This document shows positions 8,574 to 16,953 of a stretch of 30,680 nucleotides of DNA, piece by piece (the first letter of the stretch is position 1; every line of letters starts with the position of its first letter). Below the pieces are notes generated by a model, which did no database searches, was not told the DNA's origin, and was given only the letters and a program-made list of their open reading frames with translations. This DNA comes from Nanoarchaeales archaeon (GTDB lineage: Archaea; Nanobdellota; Nanobdellia; Woesearchaeales; UBA583), in contig JABSQY010000008.1 in NCBI GenBank assembly GCA_013215525.1, positions 12,363-43,042 of the forward strand, in the 5' to 3' direction. The translations under genes and the position numbers were made by a program.

Positions 8574-9293
8574 TTAGTTTTTAATTTGTTTGGCGGCATC
8601 AATAAATCTTTGTTTTCCAATTCCTTTTGTTGTGATGTAGTTTTGTATTAGTTGTGTTAGTTTATCTTCTCCTCGAGCTTCATAGAATGTTTTTGCAGTT
8701 TGCATTCCTCGTACTCTGTATGAGTTTGGATTTGATTTTTTGTGAAAGTTTAATTTTGAGTTGGCTGCATTTTCTCCATCTTGTTTTAGTATGAAATAGT
8801 ATTCTCCTAAAGTTGCAAAAATTTCTCTGTACTTTTTATCCGGTTCTAGTTGTGAGTTGTAGCTTTGTATGTGTAACATTTCATGAAATCCATATAAACT
8901 AAATACTTTGTTTGATTCTTTTTGATTAGTTATTTGTATTGCTCTTTGGTATCCTATTCTGATTATGTTTGTTTCAGTATTTGTTGAAAATATTGTGCCT
9001 ACTCCCTTGTCATCTGTAATTACTATTTCATATCCATTTGTGTGGTGTTTAGTTGTTACACATGCAATTTTCAAATCTTCACATAAAAATGTTTGTGATG
9101 CTTTTAAAGATTCACTTAATGTATTTATTACTTGTTCTAGTTGCGGTGTATTTTTAATTGTTTTGTCTTTATATATTGTAATTATTCCGTGTCCAAAAAT
9201 GTCAAGTTTAACTTTTTCTAGTTTTATTGCTGCTTGGTTTGCTTACGTAATTGTTGTGGTTAGTAGTAAGGGTAGTAATAGTTTTTTTATCAT
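8574..9293 (-). pseudogene. Secreted HExxH metallopeptidase, interrupted by stop codon 17
   Basis: From the ATG at 9293 the minus strand reads MIKKLLLPLLLTTTIT, then TAA (9243-9245), and continues in the same frame as ANQAAIKLEKVKLDIFGH and on to the stop at 8574. Without that stop it would be a 239-residue protein with a textbook signal peptide whose cleavage site coincides with the stop. The mature part has FHEMLH (HExxH zinc site; His about 54 codons before Glu-rich REIFATLGEYYF, which offers the third ligand 16 or 23 residues after the second His). The only later start is a TTG at 9074, giving a 166-residue product that keeps the active site but loses export. It is either a recent nonsense mutation, a sequencing error, readthrough, or a cytosolic short form. 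It is divergent from the 9415 operon. The peptidase fold is likely; the specific family is unknown. Confidence 0.65.
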
Positions 9294-9374
9294 ATTTAAA
9301 GTAATGATTTTTCATTTATTAATGTGTTTGTTTCTTATTTTTTTCTAATTATTACTTTTTTGTTATTGGTAGTA

Positions 9375-9391
9375 GTTATAAACTCTTATAT
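9375..9391 (+). promoter_or_regulatory. TATA region for the 9415 operon
   Basis: GTTATAAA at 9375-9382 (40 nt before the ATG at 9415) and TCTTATAT at 9384-9391 (31 nt before). The second fits the spacing seen at other genes here; the first is the better sequence match. Confidence 0.4.
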
Positions 9392-9414
9392 TGTAGTTTT
9401 TTTAATTTTAGGTT

Positions 9415-10377
9415 ATGTTAAAGAATAAATTACGTAATTTTACCTTGATTGGTTTAGTTTTATTTTTATCTGGATGTTCAAGGTCTGGAACAAATCCTGT
9501 TCAAAGAGCTTTTGAATCTTTTGGAACAACTCTGACTACTTTGATTCATAATCCAAATGTTTTATTTGGGATGATGTTTGTTGCAATGTTGATTGGGTCT
9601 TTTGCAATGTTTAAAGGTCTTTTAAGATTCGCATTTTCAAAAAACTTTTCAGATTCAACTTTTGGTCCTAAAGAAATTAATGTACTTGCTTTAATGCTTT
9701 CTATTATTGGAACAATTGGGATATTTTATATTTTTAGAGCTGAAAAAAGCCAATTTATTAGTTTGTTTGGAGGAATGGTGGGCTTATTATTTGTTTTATT
9801 TTTATGTGTTTTAATTATGAGGTACTTTTTGAGTATCGCAAAGAGTTTTGAGAATAGCGATGGAGCACTTGGCAAGGGTGCTGGTTGGATTGCTGTTACG
9901 ACGATTGGTGTTATTATTTCATTATTCTTTTTAGTTGGTTATGCTGGAAAAGTTTTAATGAGTATAGGTTGTGTAATTAGTGATGGTAGTAAAGATTTGA
10001 GTTGTAGCGTATTAGGAAATTATAATATTTTTGTATTAATTTATAATCATGGGAGTTCAATTTTAACTTGGGCGATTTTTATTGCGATTGTTTTTGGAAT
10101 AATTTATTTAAATAAAAAAAATAGTGATGCTAGTTCTAGTAGTTCTAGTTCTTCAAAATCTGACGAGAAATCAGGAGATAGTGGCATTCTTGGTAGCGTG
10201 TTTGGTGGTGGAAGTAGTAAGTCTTTATCTAAAGAAGTTGAGGTAAATGTTAAAGATATGCAGGGGAATTTGAAAACTGTTGCTAATGGATTAAAAGTGA
10301 TTAAAAAAAGTATAAATAAACAACATGATATTTTAAATAAAATTTCAAATCAATTGAGAGGTAGTGGTAATTTATAA
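9415..10377 (+). CDS. Lipobox 5-TM membrane protein with helical C-terminal tail (module A)
   Basis: 320 residues. An N-terminal signal ends in LSGC (Cys21), a lipobox. Five hydrophobic helices follow at about 50-70, 88-107, 115-137, 156-178 and 217-232. Then come a Ser/Lys/Asp-rich linker (239-270) and an amphipathic helical tail (271-320) ending QLRGSGNL. It is a paralogue of the protein at 14894: both share VLFG near TM1, KE(I/A)N..AL..S.IG....FY.F in TM2, and FGG.VG.L in TM3, and both have the same helix order and a helical tail. The next gene starts one base after its stop, as also happens in module B. It is probably the membrane base of a complex with the downstream helical protein and AAA+ ATPase. 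No named family is recognised. Confidence 0.75.
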   Translation: MLKNKLRNFTLIGLVLFLSGCSRSGTNPVQRAFESFGTTLTTLIHNPNVLFGMMFVAMLIGSFAMFKGLLRFAFSKNFSDSTFGPKEINVLALMLSIIGTIGIFYIFRAEKSQFISLFGGMVGLLFVLFLCVLIMRYFLSIAKSFENSDGALGKGAGWIAVTTIGVIISLFFLVGYAGKVLMSIGCVISDGSKDLSCSVLGNYNIFVLIYNHGSSILTWAIFIAIVFGIIYLNKKNSDASSSSSSSSKSDEKSGDSGILGSVFGGGSSKSLSKEVEVNVKDMQGNLKTVANGLKVIKKSINKQHDILNKISNQLRGSGNL

Positions 10378-10378
10378 A

Positions 10379-11707
10379 ATGGCAAAGGCAGGAGGAGATA
10401 GTTATAAGGGAACAGCTAAGTTAAGAGACAATCTTAATGGGCAATTTAATGAGTATAGACAAGAGAATAATAATATTGAAAGAGAGATTACAAGAATTGT
10501 TCAAGTAATCTCTAAAATTGAAGCGTATGGGGATGATGGTGTTTCTAAAAAAGATGTTATTTCAAAAAAATCAAAATTAGTTGGAGATGAAATTTATGGG
10601 GAAGTTTTTTCTGCTTTGTCAAGTGATGGTGTACGCTTTAAAGAATATTCTAATAAATTACTTGATCTTCTTAAAAATGAAGAATCCTCTATTAAAGAGT
10701 TTATGGGATTATCTACATACGATCATATTTCTTCAAATAAATATCTTTTAGATAGAATTAATGTTTATAATGAAGATAAGTTAAATATTGTTCAAATTTT
10801 ATTTGGGTATATTCCTTCTCTAAGTGATAAATTAAATGGTGTTGTGAAAGTTATGGAACTAGGTATTGAACATGCGGGACAATACTTTATTAATTTTTAT
10901 ACTGAATTTATAAAACATTTAGATAGTAGTAATAGTAAAAGTAGTTTATTTTTTAGTTTGGCTAAAATGTTAAATGATTTAGTTCAATATTCTGAGGATT
11001 TTAATTCTCAATATGCTGAAAATAAAGAAAAGTTTATGGGAGCTTTACATGGTAGTACTGTTCAAACATTTGCTGAAAAATTTTTTGCTGGGGGATATGG
11101 TTATAATGGAGTTATGGAATTAAATGCAATTTTACGAAAGTTTAGTATTGATTTAACAGATTTAAAATCAGAAAATACTTATGATAGTTTAAAAGAATCT
11201 GAAGATAGAGATAAAATTGATAAATTTGTAAAGAAAACTTTACTACATTTACTTTCTGATGATTCAAAATTAGTTACAAAGGTTAAGGCTGTGTACAAGG
11301 ATGAAGATGGTAATGATTCACCTACTGGTACTGGTTCTAAAGATAAACTATCTGAAACGGAGATTGAAACTTTTAGAAAAACATTTAGTGAGATGGGAAG
11401 TCTTGGTTTAGGGACAGGTAAAATTGAGGATACTAATAAATCTACGGTTAAGGAATTAATGAGTGAATTTTTAATGGTAACTTTTGGGGATATTTCAAAT
11501 CTTAAAGCAGATAAACATAAGTGTCCACAATTTAATAAAGTTTGTAATGCTTATCATAAAGATATATGGAAGAATGCTAAGGCCGATGGGAGTTTGAAAG
11601 AACTATTGAAATTTGTAAAGGATAATGAGAGTATGATTAGAAGTTTGGAATCTTCTATTGTTAATTTATTTTTAAAATTGTTATTTAAGGTTATTCCTGA
11701 GGCTTAA
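10379..11707 (+). CDS. Large helical soluble protein, partner of module A
   Basis: 442 residues, almost entirely predicted helical and charged, with no signal peptide and no TM. The C-terminal 30 residues (SIVNLFLKLLFKVIPEA) are amphipathic and could touch the membrane. I chose the ATG at 10379, one base after the previous stop (TAA-A-ATG), over a GTG at 10364 that would lie inside the upstream coding region. A GAGAGG sequence in the end of the upstream gene can act as ribosome-binding site. The AAA+ gene follows five bases after its stop, so the three genes are translationally linked. There is a Cys pair near the end (KCPQFNKVC). There is no recognisable family; the position suggests a cytoplasmic subunit or substrate of the ATPase. 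Confidence 0.75.
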   Translation: MAKAGGDSYKGTAKLRDNLNGQFNEYRQENNNIEREITRIVQVISKIEAYGDDGVSKKDVISKKSKLVGDEIYGEVFSALSSDGVRFKEYSNKLLDLLKNEESSIKEFMGLSTYDHISSNKYLLDRINVYNEDKLNIVQILFGYIPSLSDKLNGVVKVMELGIEHAGQYFINFYTEFIKHLDSSNSKSSLFFSLAKMLNDLVQYSEDFNSQYAENKEKFMGALHGSTVQTFAEKFFAGGYGYNGVMELNAILRKFSIDLTDLKSENTYDSLKESEDRDKIDKFVKKTLLHLLSDDSKLVTKVKAVYKDEDGNDSPTGTGSKDKLSETEIETFRKTFSEMGSLGLGTGKIEDTNKSTVKELMSEFLMVTFGDISNLKADKHKCPQFNKVCNAYHKDIWKNAKADGSLKELLKFVKDNESMIRSLESSIVNLFLKLLFKVIPEA

Positions 11708-11712
11708 GTACA

Positions 11713-14184
11713 ATGAATATAGATTTTAAAAATTTTGGAAGTTCTATAAAGAGCTCAAATAATAATAATAAACCAGATGATAGTGGTATTAGAAACCTTT
11801 TAGCTGAGTCTAAAACTAAATTAATCTTATCTGATTTGAAACATGGGCAGTCTGGGTATGTTCAGTTTAATTTTAGAGATTTTAAAATTGAAAGAATTGT
11901 ATTAAAAAATCCTTATAATAAAGACGACAAACCATCTCTAAGAGGATATAGATTATTTTTAAATTTAAATGCAAAAATGTTTTTGGATAAAACTGAGAAT
12001 TATAGTATTGGAGTTCGTAAATATAAATCAAAAAATAATGTTGTTCCTCATTTTTATATTGAAGATAAGGATACGATTGATAGGATGTTTATAGAGATTG
12101 ATAAAGTTGTTGAAAAAATGAATTTAAATCAGATTGATACTATTAAAGATAAAATAGTTCAACTTGCAGATATTATTGAAGAGAACTCTATAGATTCTGA
12201 GAAAGGTATTAAAGATAATGTTAAAAATTATACTATACCTCATTTAACTGGTGTTGGACAACCACAATCTGAGGAGGAAAAAGAACTTACAAGATTTAAG
12301 TTTGTTGATCCTTCAGAGGATGAAGATACCGAAGGATTATTAACTAGTTTGTATGATTTTTCATCTATTAAATTAGAGTATGATATTGATATGACTAAGG
12401 ATGAGGCTATGATTGAAATTGATAAATTTTTAATTTCACAAAATTTAGTTGGGAATCAAGCAAAAGATATTAAGAAATATTTTAATTTTAATATTTATGT
12501 TGAGAAAGATTATACAAAGATTAATAGTGGGGGTATTTTATATGGTCCTCCTGGAACTGGAAAAACGTACACTGTTAAAAATTCGATTATTAAAATATTT
12601 GAAAAAGTTTTCAAGTTTAATGTTTTACTTGTGAATATGGCAGAGAAACTTGGGAATGGTGATAGTATGTATGTGGGGTCTATGCTTCGTGCAACTAATA
12701 GTATTTTTCAACCTGCGATGAAACTTGTTCAAAATACTAAAAAACCTTGTTTGATTTTTATTGATGAGGGTGATAAATTAGTTGGTACTGGTGGTGCGAT
12801 TGATAATAAGGAAGCGATTGTTGCTATGAAAAATTATATTAATCCTTCAATTTATCCTGGGATTGTTGTATGTATTGCTACAAATTTACCAAATACAAAG
12901 ATTGATACAGGAATTGGGGAGAGGCGTTTAGCAATGTTACTTTTTGATTATCCTGATTTAAAAAAAGCTACTAATATTTGGAAAGGAAAAAGTGATTTAA
13001 TTTTTACAAATCCTAATACAAATAATTTTAGTGATTCAGAGTATCAAATTTTAGGCTCAATTGTTGCAAATAATGTTGGAATTGATGCGATTGATACTTT
13101 TACAAAAAATCTTGAGTTACAAGATGAAGTTGATTTTGATGAATTTAAATATGATTTTTTTAATTCTACTTTGGGAAGAGTTGAACATATTGCTGCAGTG
13201 AAACTTGATGAGATGGGTGGTGGATATAGACAAGTTAATCAAAATGAGATTAATATTATGGTTGAAAAAACTAAAGAACAAAAAGAAAGATTACTTGATG
13301 CTTATAGAGGTATTTCTTTAGTTGAAAAAAATAAGTCGGGACTTAGTAAAGTTATGAGTATTATTAATAATAATAATCAAGATTTTTATAATTTGTATTT
13401 GAATATGTATAATGAATTTGTAAAAATTTTAATTGGATATGTCAATGATAATGAAAGTTTTAATTTTAAAAATGATTCAGTTGTAGAGTCTGCAATTTTA
13501 ATTCATTCTCAGATTACTACTTTAATTGAAGATTTTAAATATGTTCGAAGAAGATTTTCACAAAACCATTCTCGTGATTTTGGTGAAAATTTATTAGTTC
13601 AATTGAATTTTTTAGATGGAGTTATTTCATTAATTATTCTGAATACAGAAAATAAAAAATATTTAAAAAAAGTTCCTTTATTAATTGGTAAAAAGGGAGA
13701 ACTTATAGGTTCTACTAAACAAAAGGAATTTATTGTAATTGCTCACGAGTTACCTGTGCCTGCTGATTTATTTGGGATTAGTCCTGCTAATAATGCTGGA
13801 AATTCACAATCTCCTGATGATTTAAAATTAGTTTTAACTGAATTATTTAAAAATAATCTAGTTAATTTAACAAAGTTAAATATTAATACTCTTTATGATC
13901 GTACTTCTTTTAATGGATATTTATTAAATCTAAATTTCCTTGTGTCTGAGTTAGAAACTGTTTATAATAAATTATCTAATCCAGAGATTGATACTTCTGA
14001 TTCTATTTTAAAGTTATCTAATATTTTTAAATATTTGAGGATGTGTCGTGTTTCTGCATCTTTACTTACTGAGTGGGTTAATATAAAAAATTTAAATATT
14101 AATGATGATTTAGATGATAAAAGAAAATTATTTATTTTTAAAACTGTTAAAATTTTAGTTGAACAAACTCAAAAATATTATTAA
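11713..14184 (+). CDS. AAA+ ATPase with long helical C-terminal region
   Basis: 823 residues. Residues 1-230 are a novel N-terminal region with a beta-rich start and an acidic linker. The AAA+ core has Walker A GPPGTGKT at 278-285, Walker B LIFIDEGD at 347-354 (Asp351-Glu352), a sensor-1 Asn at 391 in ATNLPNT, and GERR at about 402-405 as candidate arginine finger. Residues 480-823 are helical, without a recognised domain. The core is of the classical AAA type that forms hexamers and remodels or extracts proteins. It is not a VirB4/PilT/GspE-type secretion ATPase and lacks a MIT or protease domain. The gene lies five bases after the helical partner and closes the module A operon; a 97-nt gap with its own promoter follows. 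The ATPase call is strong; the substrate is unknown. Confidence 0.85.
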   Translation: MNIDFKNFGSSIKSSNNNNKPDDSGIRNLLAESKTKLILSDLKHGQSGYVQFNFRDFKIERIVLKNPYNKDDKPSLRGYRLFLNLNAKMFLDKTENYSIGVRKYKSKNNVVPHFYIEDKDTIDRMFIEIDKVVEKMNLNQIDTIKDKIVQLADIIEENSIDSEKGIKDNVKNYTIPHLTGVGQPQSEEEKELTRFKFVDPSEDEDTEGLLTSLYDFSSIKLEYDIDMTKDEAMIEIDKFLISQNLVGNQAKDIKKYFNFNIYVEKDYTKINSGGILYGPPGTGKTYTVKNSIIKIFEKVFKFNVLLVNMAEKLGNGDSMYVGSMLRATNSIFQPAMKLVQNTKKPCLIFIDEGDKLVGTGGAIDNKEAIVAMKNYINPSIYPGIVVCIATNLPNTKIDTGIGERRLAMLLFDYPDLKKATNIWKGKSDLIFTNPNTNNFSDSEYQILGSIVANNVGIDAIDTFTKNLELQDEVDFDEFKYDFFNSTLGRVEHIAAVKLDEMGGGYRQVNQNEINIMVEKTKEQKERLLDAYRGISLVEKNKSGLSKVMSIINNNNQDFYNLYLNMYNEFVKILIGYVNDNESFNFKNDSVVESAILIHSQITTLIEDFKYVRRRFSQNHSRDFGENLLVQLNFLDGVISLIILNTENKKYLKKVPLLIGKKGELIGSTKQKEFIVIAHELPVPADLFGISPANNAGNSQSPDDLKLVLTELFKNNLVNLTKLNINTLYDRTSFNGYLLNLNFLVSELETVYNKLSNPEIDTSDSILKLSNIFKYLRMCRVSASLLTEWVNIKNLNINDDLDDKRKLFIFKTVKILVEQTQKYY

Positions 14185-14251
14185 TTATTACTCTTTATTT
14201 TTGTGATTTTTTGGATTTGTTCAATTAACTACTTAAAATTCATTACATTAT

Positions 14252-14259
14252 TTTATAAA
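14252..14259 (+). promoter_or_regulatory. TATA box that fixes a TTG start
   Basis: Perfect TTTATAAA starting 30 nt before TTG at 14282. Because the same 29-31 nt spacing precedes ATG starts elsewhere here, it supports the non-canonical TTG start and a leaderless mRNA. Confidence 0.55.
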
Positions 14260-14281
14260 CTCAATTTGTCCTTTTTATTCT

Positions 14282-14815
14282 TTGTTTAAGAACAAAAAGT
14301 ATTCTTTAGTTAATCTTTTTTTAACTGGAAATTTTAAAACAAATAATGATTTGAATAAAATTTCTAAAAAAATTGAAAAAGAGAATATTGATGTTAAAAA
14401 AATTGATATTTCTAATGTTGAGTTACATGTTTGTAAAGAATCTATTTCTAAAAAAAATTCTAAAAAATTACTTGAACTTATGGAATTAATTGTTCTATTT
14501 GATTCATATCTTCCTACTAAATCTAATCATCTACATACTAATAATTTAAATCATTTAGAAGAGATTAAAAGTTTACGAGAATTAGTTTCAAATATTAAAA
14601 AATCTTTACGTCCAAATTATAAAATTATTTCAAAATTAAATAATCATAATTTTGTTTTACATGACTCTTTACTATCGTGTGGTATGATTTTAGGTTTTTT
14701 ACAAAGTTGGGATGAACACAAATTATTGACTCCAAATCAGTATAAACATTTAAATATTTTATTAGTTGTTTTTAGTCGCTGTATGCATGATGTTTTGAGC
14801 GAGATTAAAGTTTAA
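14282..14815 (+). CDS. Small helical protein of unknown function
   Basis: 177 residues, soluble, Lys/Asn/Leu-rich, without signal peptide. An N-terminal 75-residue part has short strands and a charged helix. A second part from about 85 on is strongly helical (LEEIKSLRELVSNIKKSL…) and carries Cys133 and Cys167. Start: TTG at 14282, supported by a perfect TATA box 30 nt upstream; there is no ATG near the start of the frame. It stands between module A (ending at 14184) and module B (starting at 14894) and has its own promoter. A role as regulator or accessory of the modules is possible but only by position. No family is recognised. Confidence 0.6.
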   Translation: MFKNKKYSLVNLFLTGNFKTNNDLNKISKKIEKENIDVKKIDISNVELHVCKESISKKNSKKLLELMELIVLFDSYLPTKSNHLHTNNLNHLEEIKSLRELVSNIKKSLRPNYKIISKLNNHNFVLHDSLLSCGMILGFLQSWDEHKLLTPNQYKHLNILLVVFSRCMHDVLSEIKV

Positions 14816-14864
14816 TTTTATTTATTATTATTTTATTTTTATTTTTAATTAGTTTTACCAAACA

Positions 14865-14872
14865 TATATAAA
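14865..14872 (+). promoter_or_regulatory. TATA box for module B
   Basis: TATATAAA lies 29 nt before the ATG at 14894 but only 20 nt before the ATG at 14885, so it favours the second ATG as the translated start. Confidence 0.5.
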
Positions 14873-14893
14873 CTAACTTTTTGTATGAATCTT

Positions 14894-15727
14894 ATGATTA
14901 ATAGATTAGTTTTAGCATTTGTTGCTTTTGTTTCAAGTTTAGTTACAGTTTTTGCATCAAATCATGATGAGGTTTTCATTTTATTTAAACCAATTGTTTT
15001 AATTTTTGGAAAGGGTGGTATTCCTACTCTTCTAGGAAATGATTTAGTTTTATTTGGTTTAATTTATGCTGCTTATTTTTGGGTAGGTTATTTACTTTTA
15101 AAAATTGTATTTAAACTTGGATTTGGTTCAAATCATGAGAAAGAAGCAAATACTATAGCTTTGTTGACTTCATTTATTGGGGTTTCTGCAATGTTTTATA
15201 TGTTTGTATCAAAAGCATCTGTTGGTGGAGAAATTACCTCTTCTGGTATTAAAGCAGGAATTATTATGTTTGGTGGGACTGTTGGGTTTTTACTATTAAG
15301 TGTAGTTCTTCTTTTTGTTATATATTCAATTCACAAAGCTACTGAGGAATCTAGATGGCATTGGACATGGATTGCTGGAGTATTTTATATTGCTTTAACT
15401 TTGTTACTTGGATATGTTAAGAACATACTTAAAACTGCAACTGAGAAATTGTTTTGGGAAAATTCAAAAACATACATTCAAATGATAATAGAATGGGTTG
15501 GATTAGTATTTATTGTCCTTGCAATCTTAGCAATAATTAAATCAGTAAAGTCTAGAGCTAATTCTCCTGAAGGAAAAGAAATGGCAGAAGAGTCTAAAGA
15601 ATTAAAAGAAAAAAAGAAAGATCAAGAAAAAGATGAAGCTGAAATAAAAGCAATCACTGATAGAATCCATAGTAATTTAGAAAAAATTAATACAGAAATG
15701 AATAAAATTAAAGGAGGTTTATTATAA
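14894..15727 (+). CDS. 5-TM membrane protein with charged helical tail (module B, paralogue of 9415)
   Basis: 277 residues from the ATG at 14894 (280 if the ATG at 14885 is used). The first ends in a signal-like segment (AFVAFVSSLVTVFAS) that, unlike module A, lacks a lipobox Cys. Five hydrophobic helices follow at about 50-72, 85-105, 121-145, 157-175 and 198-215, then a Lys/Glu-rich tail with heptads (about 225-277) ending INTEMNKIKGGLL. Similarity to the 9415 product is visible by eye in TM1-TM3 (VLFG; KEANTIALLTSFIG; FGGTVGFLL). Its stop is followed after one base by the next start, exactly as in module A. I infer duplication of a two-gene module. Function unknown. Confidence 0.75.
   Translation: MINRLVLAFVAFVSSLVTVFASNHDEVFILFKPIVLIFGKGGIPTLLGNDLVLFGLIYAAYFWVGYLLLKIVFKLGFGSNHEKEANTIALLTSFIGVSAMFYMFVSKASVGGEITSSGIKAGIIMFGGTVGFLLLSVVLLFVIYSIHKATEESRWHWTWIAGVFYIALTLLLGYVKNILKTATEKLFWENSKTYIQMIIEWVGLVFIVLAILAIIKSVKSRANSPEGKEMAEESKELKEKKKDQEKDEAEIKAITDRIHSNLEKINTEMNKIKGGLL
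15713..15718 (+). promoter_or_regulatory. Shine-Dalgarno site for 15729 gene
   Basis: GGAGGT, 10 nt before the ATG at 15729, encoded within the last codons of the upstream gene. It shows that internal operon genes here use Shine-Dalgarno initiation even though first genes appear leaderless. Confidence 0.7.
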
Positions 15728-15728
15728 A

Positions 15729-16907
15729 ATGGCACAAACAATTGATACAATTAAGAAACTTTTGGCATCATTATTATTGGTACAAAGTTTATATGGTTCA
15801 GTAGAACAAGATTTTGAGTTACTTAGAACGAAAACTATTAATGGAGTTAATAGTGTTCGTGATATGAAAGAACCTTGGCGTTTTGCTGGTGAGAAAAAAA
15901 CTGAGGCTTATACAAAATTAGTTATGTTATATAATGCATCTCAAACAGAAACTACACGGCCTGAGATTAAAAAAATTTGTGTTGATGGAAAAGTATTGTC
16001 TGATTGGTTACAAAAAGTTTCTACTATGACTGATTCTACTCAAATGAATAAATATTTTGGAGGTACTGGGAGTGAAAATTATCCTAATAGTTTTAATAAA
16101 GTTTTTACTCAATTTGAAGCTCTTTCAGATAAGGTTACTAAAGATTTAGGTATTGTTACAGTTCGTGAAGCATCTTTAAATCATGCTGGGAATAAAGTAG
16201 CTGAGATTAATCTTGTTCAAAATGAAATTTTTAAATCTTTAGATGATAGTAACTTTACAAGTAATATTGTTGTTGATGTGAGAACTTATTATAAACAAAC
16301 AATTTTAAAATTACTTGCTCAGGATTCTTCTAATGAAAAAGAATATAAAATTCAATATGATTATGCTATGAATTTAGCTTCTTTTAACTCTTATGCATTT
16401 AATAATTTTTTAATTAATTGTACTGATACTACATTAACTAAAAAGTATACAGATATGATTGATACTTTAATTGATAGATATATAAGTCTTAGAAATGCAA
16501 AAATTACTGATGAGATTTTAAAAAAACAAATTTTTAAAACTTCTGATGTGTCCTTTAAACTTAAAGATTTAACAAAAGATGAAATTGAATTAAATAATAT
16601 TAGTTTAAATCTTATTATTAATTTTTTAAAGAATGATAAATTAAAAATTTTACTTACTAAGTATCATAAATCCTTTGTTAATGATAAAATTTTAAGCTTA
16701 GAAGTTAATGAACGTATAGAAATGTTTAAAGGTTTTATGCATATTCTTCAATTAATAAGTAATATTTCAGATAAATTTACTGATGAATCTAGAAATCCTG
16801 AAACTATACGTAATTTAGCTCTTATTTATGATGATTTATTAAAAACTAAGAAACTTGAACCTGCAAAGGTTGCTGGTTATGTCTCAACAATGTTTACCTC
16901 GTACTAG
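15729..16907 (+). CDS. Large helical protein, partner of module B
   Basis: 392 residues, mostly helical. It begins MAQTIDTIKKLLASLLLVQSLYGSVEQ, a stretch that could be a weak signal peptide or a membrane-touching helix, followed by soluble helices to the end. It holds the same operon position as the 10379 gene in module A (one base after the 5-TM gene, MA(K/Q) start, similar size), but I cannot see convincing residue-level similarity, so homology is only inferred. Two Cys near the start and middle (KKICVDG; INCTDTT) may matter if it is exported. The gene has a strong GGAGGT ribosome-binding site and ends with TAG; a promoter for the next gene follows at once. Confidence 0.7.
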   Translation: MAQTIDTIKKLLASLLLVQSLYGSVEQDFELLRTKTINGVNSVRDMKEPWRFAGEKKTEAYTKLVMLYNASQTETTRPEIKKICVDGKVLSDWLQKVSTMTDSTQMNKYFGGTGSENYPNSFNKVFTQFEALSDKVTKDLGIVTVREASLNHAGNKVAEINLVQNEIFKSLDDSNFTSNIVVDVRTYYKQTILKLLAQDSSNEKEYKIQYDYAMNLASFNSYAFNNFLINCTDTTLTKKYTDMIDTLIDRYISLRNAKITDEILKKQIFKTSDVSFKLKDLTKDEIELNNISLNLIINFLKNDKLKILLTKYHKSFVNDKILSLEVNERIEMFKGFMHILQLISNISDKFTDESRNPETIRNLALIYDDLLKTKKLEPAKVAGYVSTMFTSY

Positions 16908-16924
16908 TAGTAACAAAAGATATC

Positions 16925-16932
16925 TTTATAAA
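16925..16932 (+). promoter_or_regulatory. TATA box for 16954 gene
   Basis: Perfect TTTATAAA starting 29 nt before the ATG at 16954. The palindrome AGATATCT (16919-16926) abuts and slightly overlaps it and could be an operator or part of the BRE. Confidence 0.6.
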
Positions 16933-16953
16933 TAAAGAAATACTACTTTTATT

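Noticed and set aside
8574..9074. Metallopeptidase as an intact 166-residue gene starting at TTG 9074
   Set aside because: The frame continues upstream to an ATG with a perfect signal peptide, so the TTG start is more likely a fallback; no box at the usual 29-31 nt spacing precedes it, only a weak TTTTAAAG about 34 nt away.
9243..9245. Reassigned stop codon (alternative genetic code)
   Set aside because: TAA, TAG and TGA all end other genes in this window at sensible places, so a single internal TAA is better explained by mutation, error or readthrough.
10364..10378. GTG start at 10364 for the helical protein
   Set aside because: It lies inside the upstream coding sequence; the ATG at 10379 repeats the TAA-A-ATG arrangement seen at 6804 and 15729.
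11713..14184. VirB4, PilT or GspE-type secretion ATPase
   Set aside because: The motifs (GPPGTGKT, FIDEGD, ATN, GERR) are of the AAA+ class and no Asp/His box or secretion-ATPase signature is visible.
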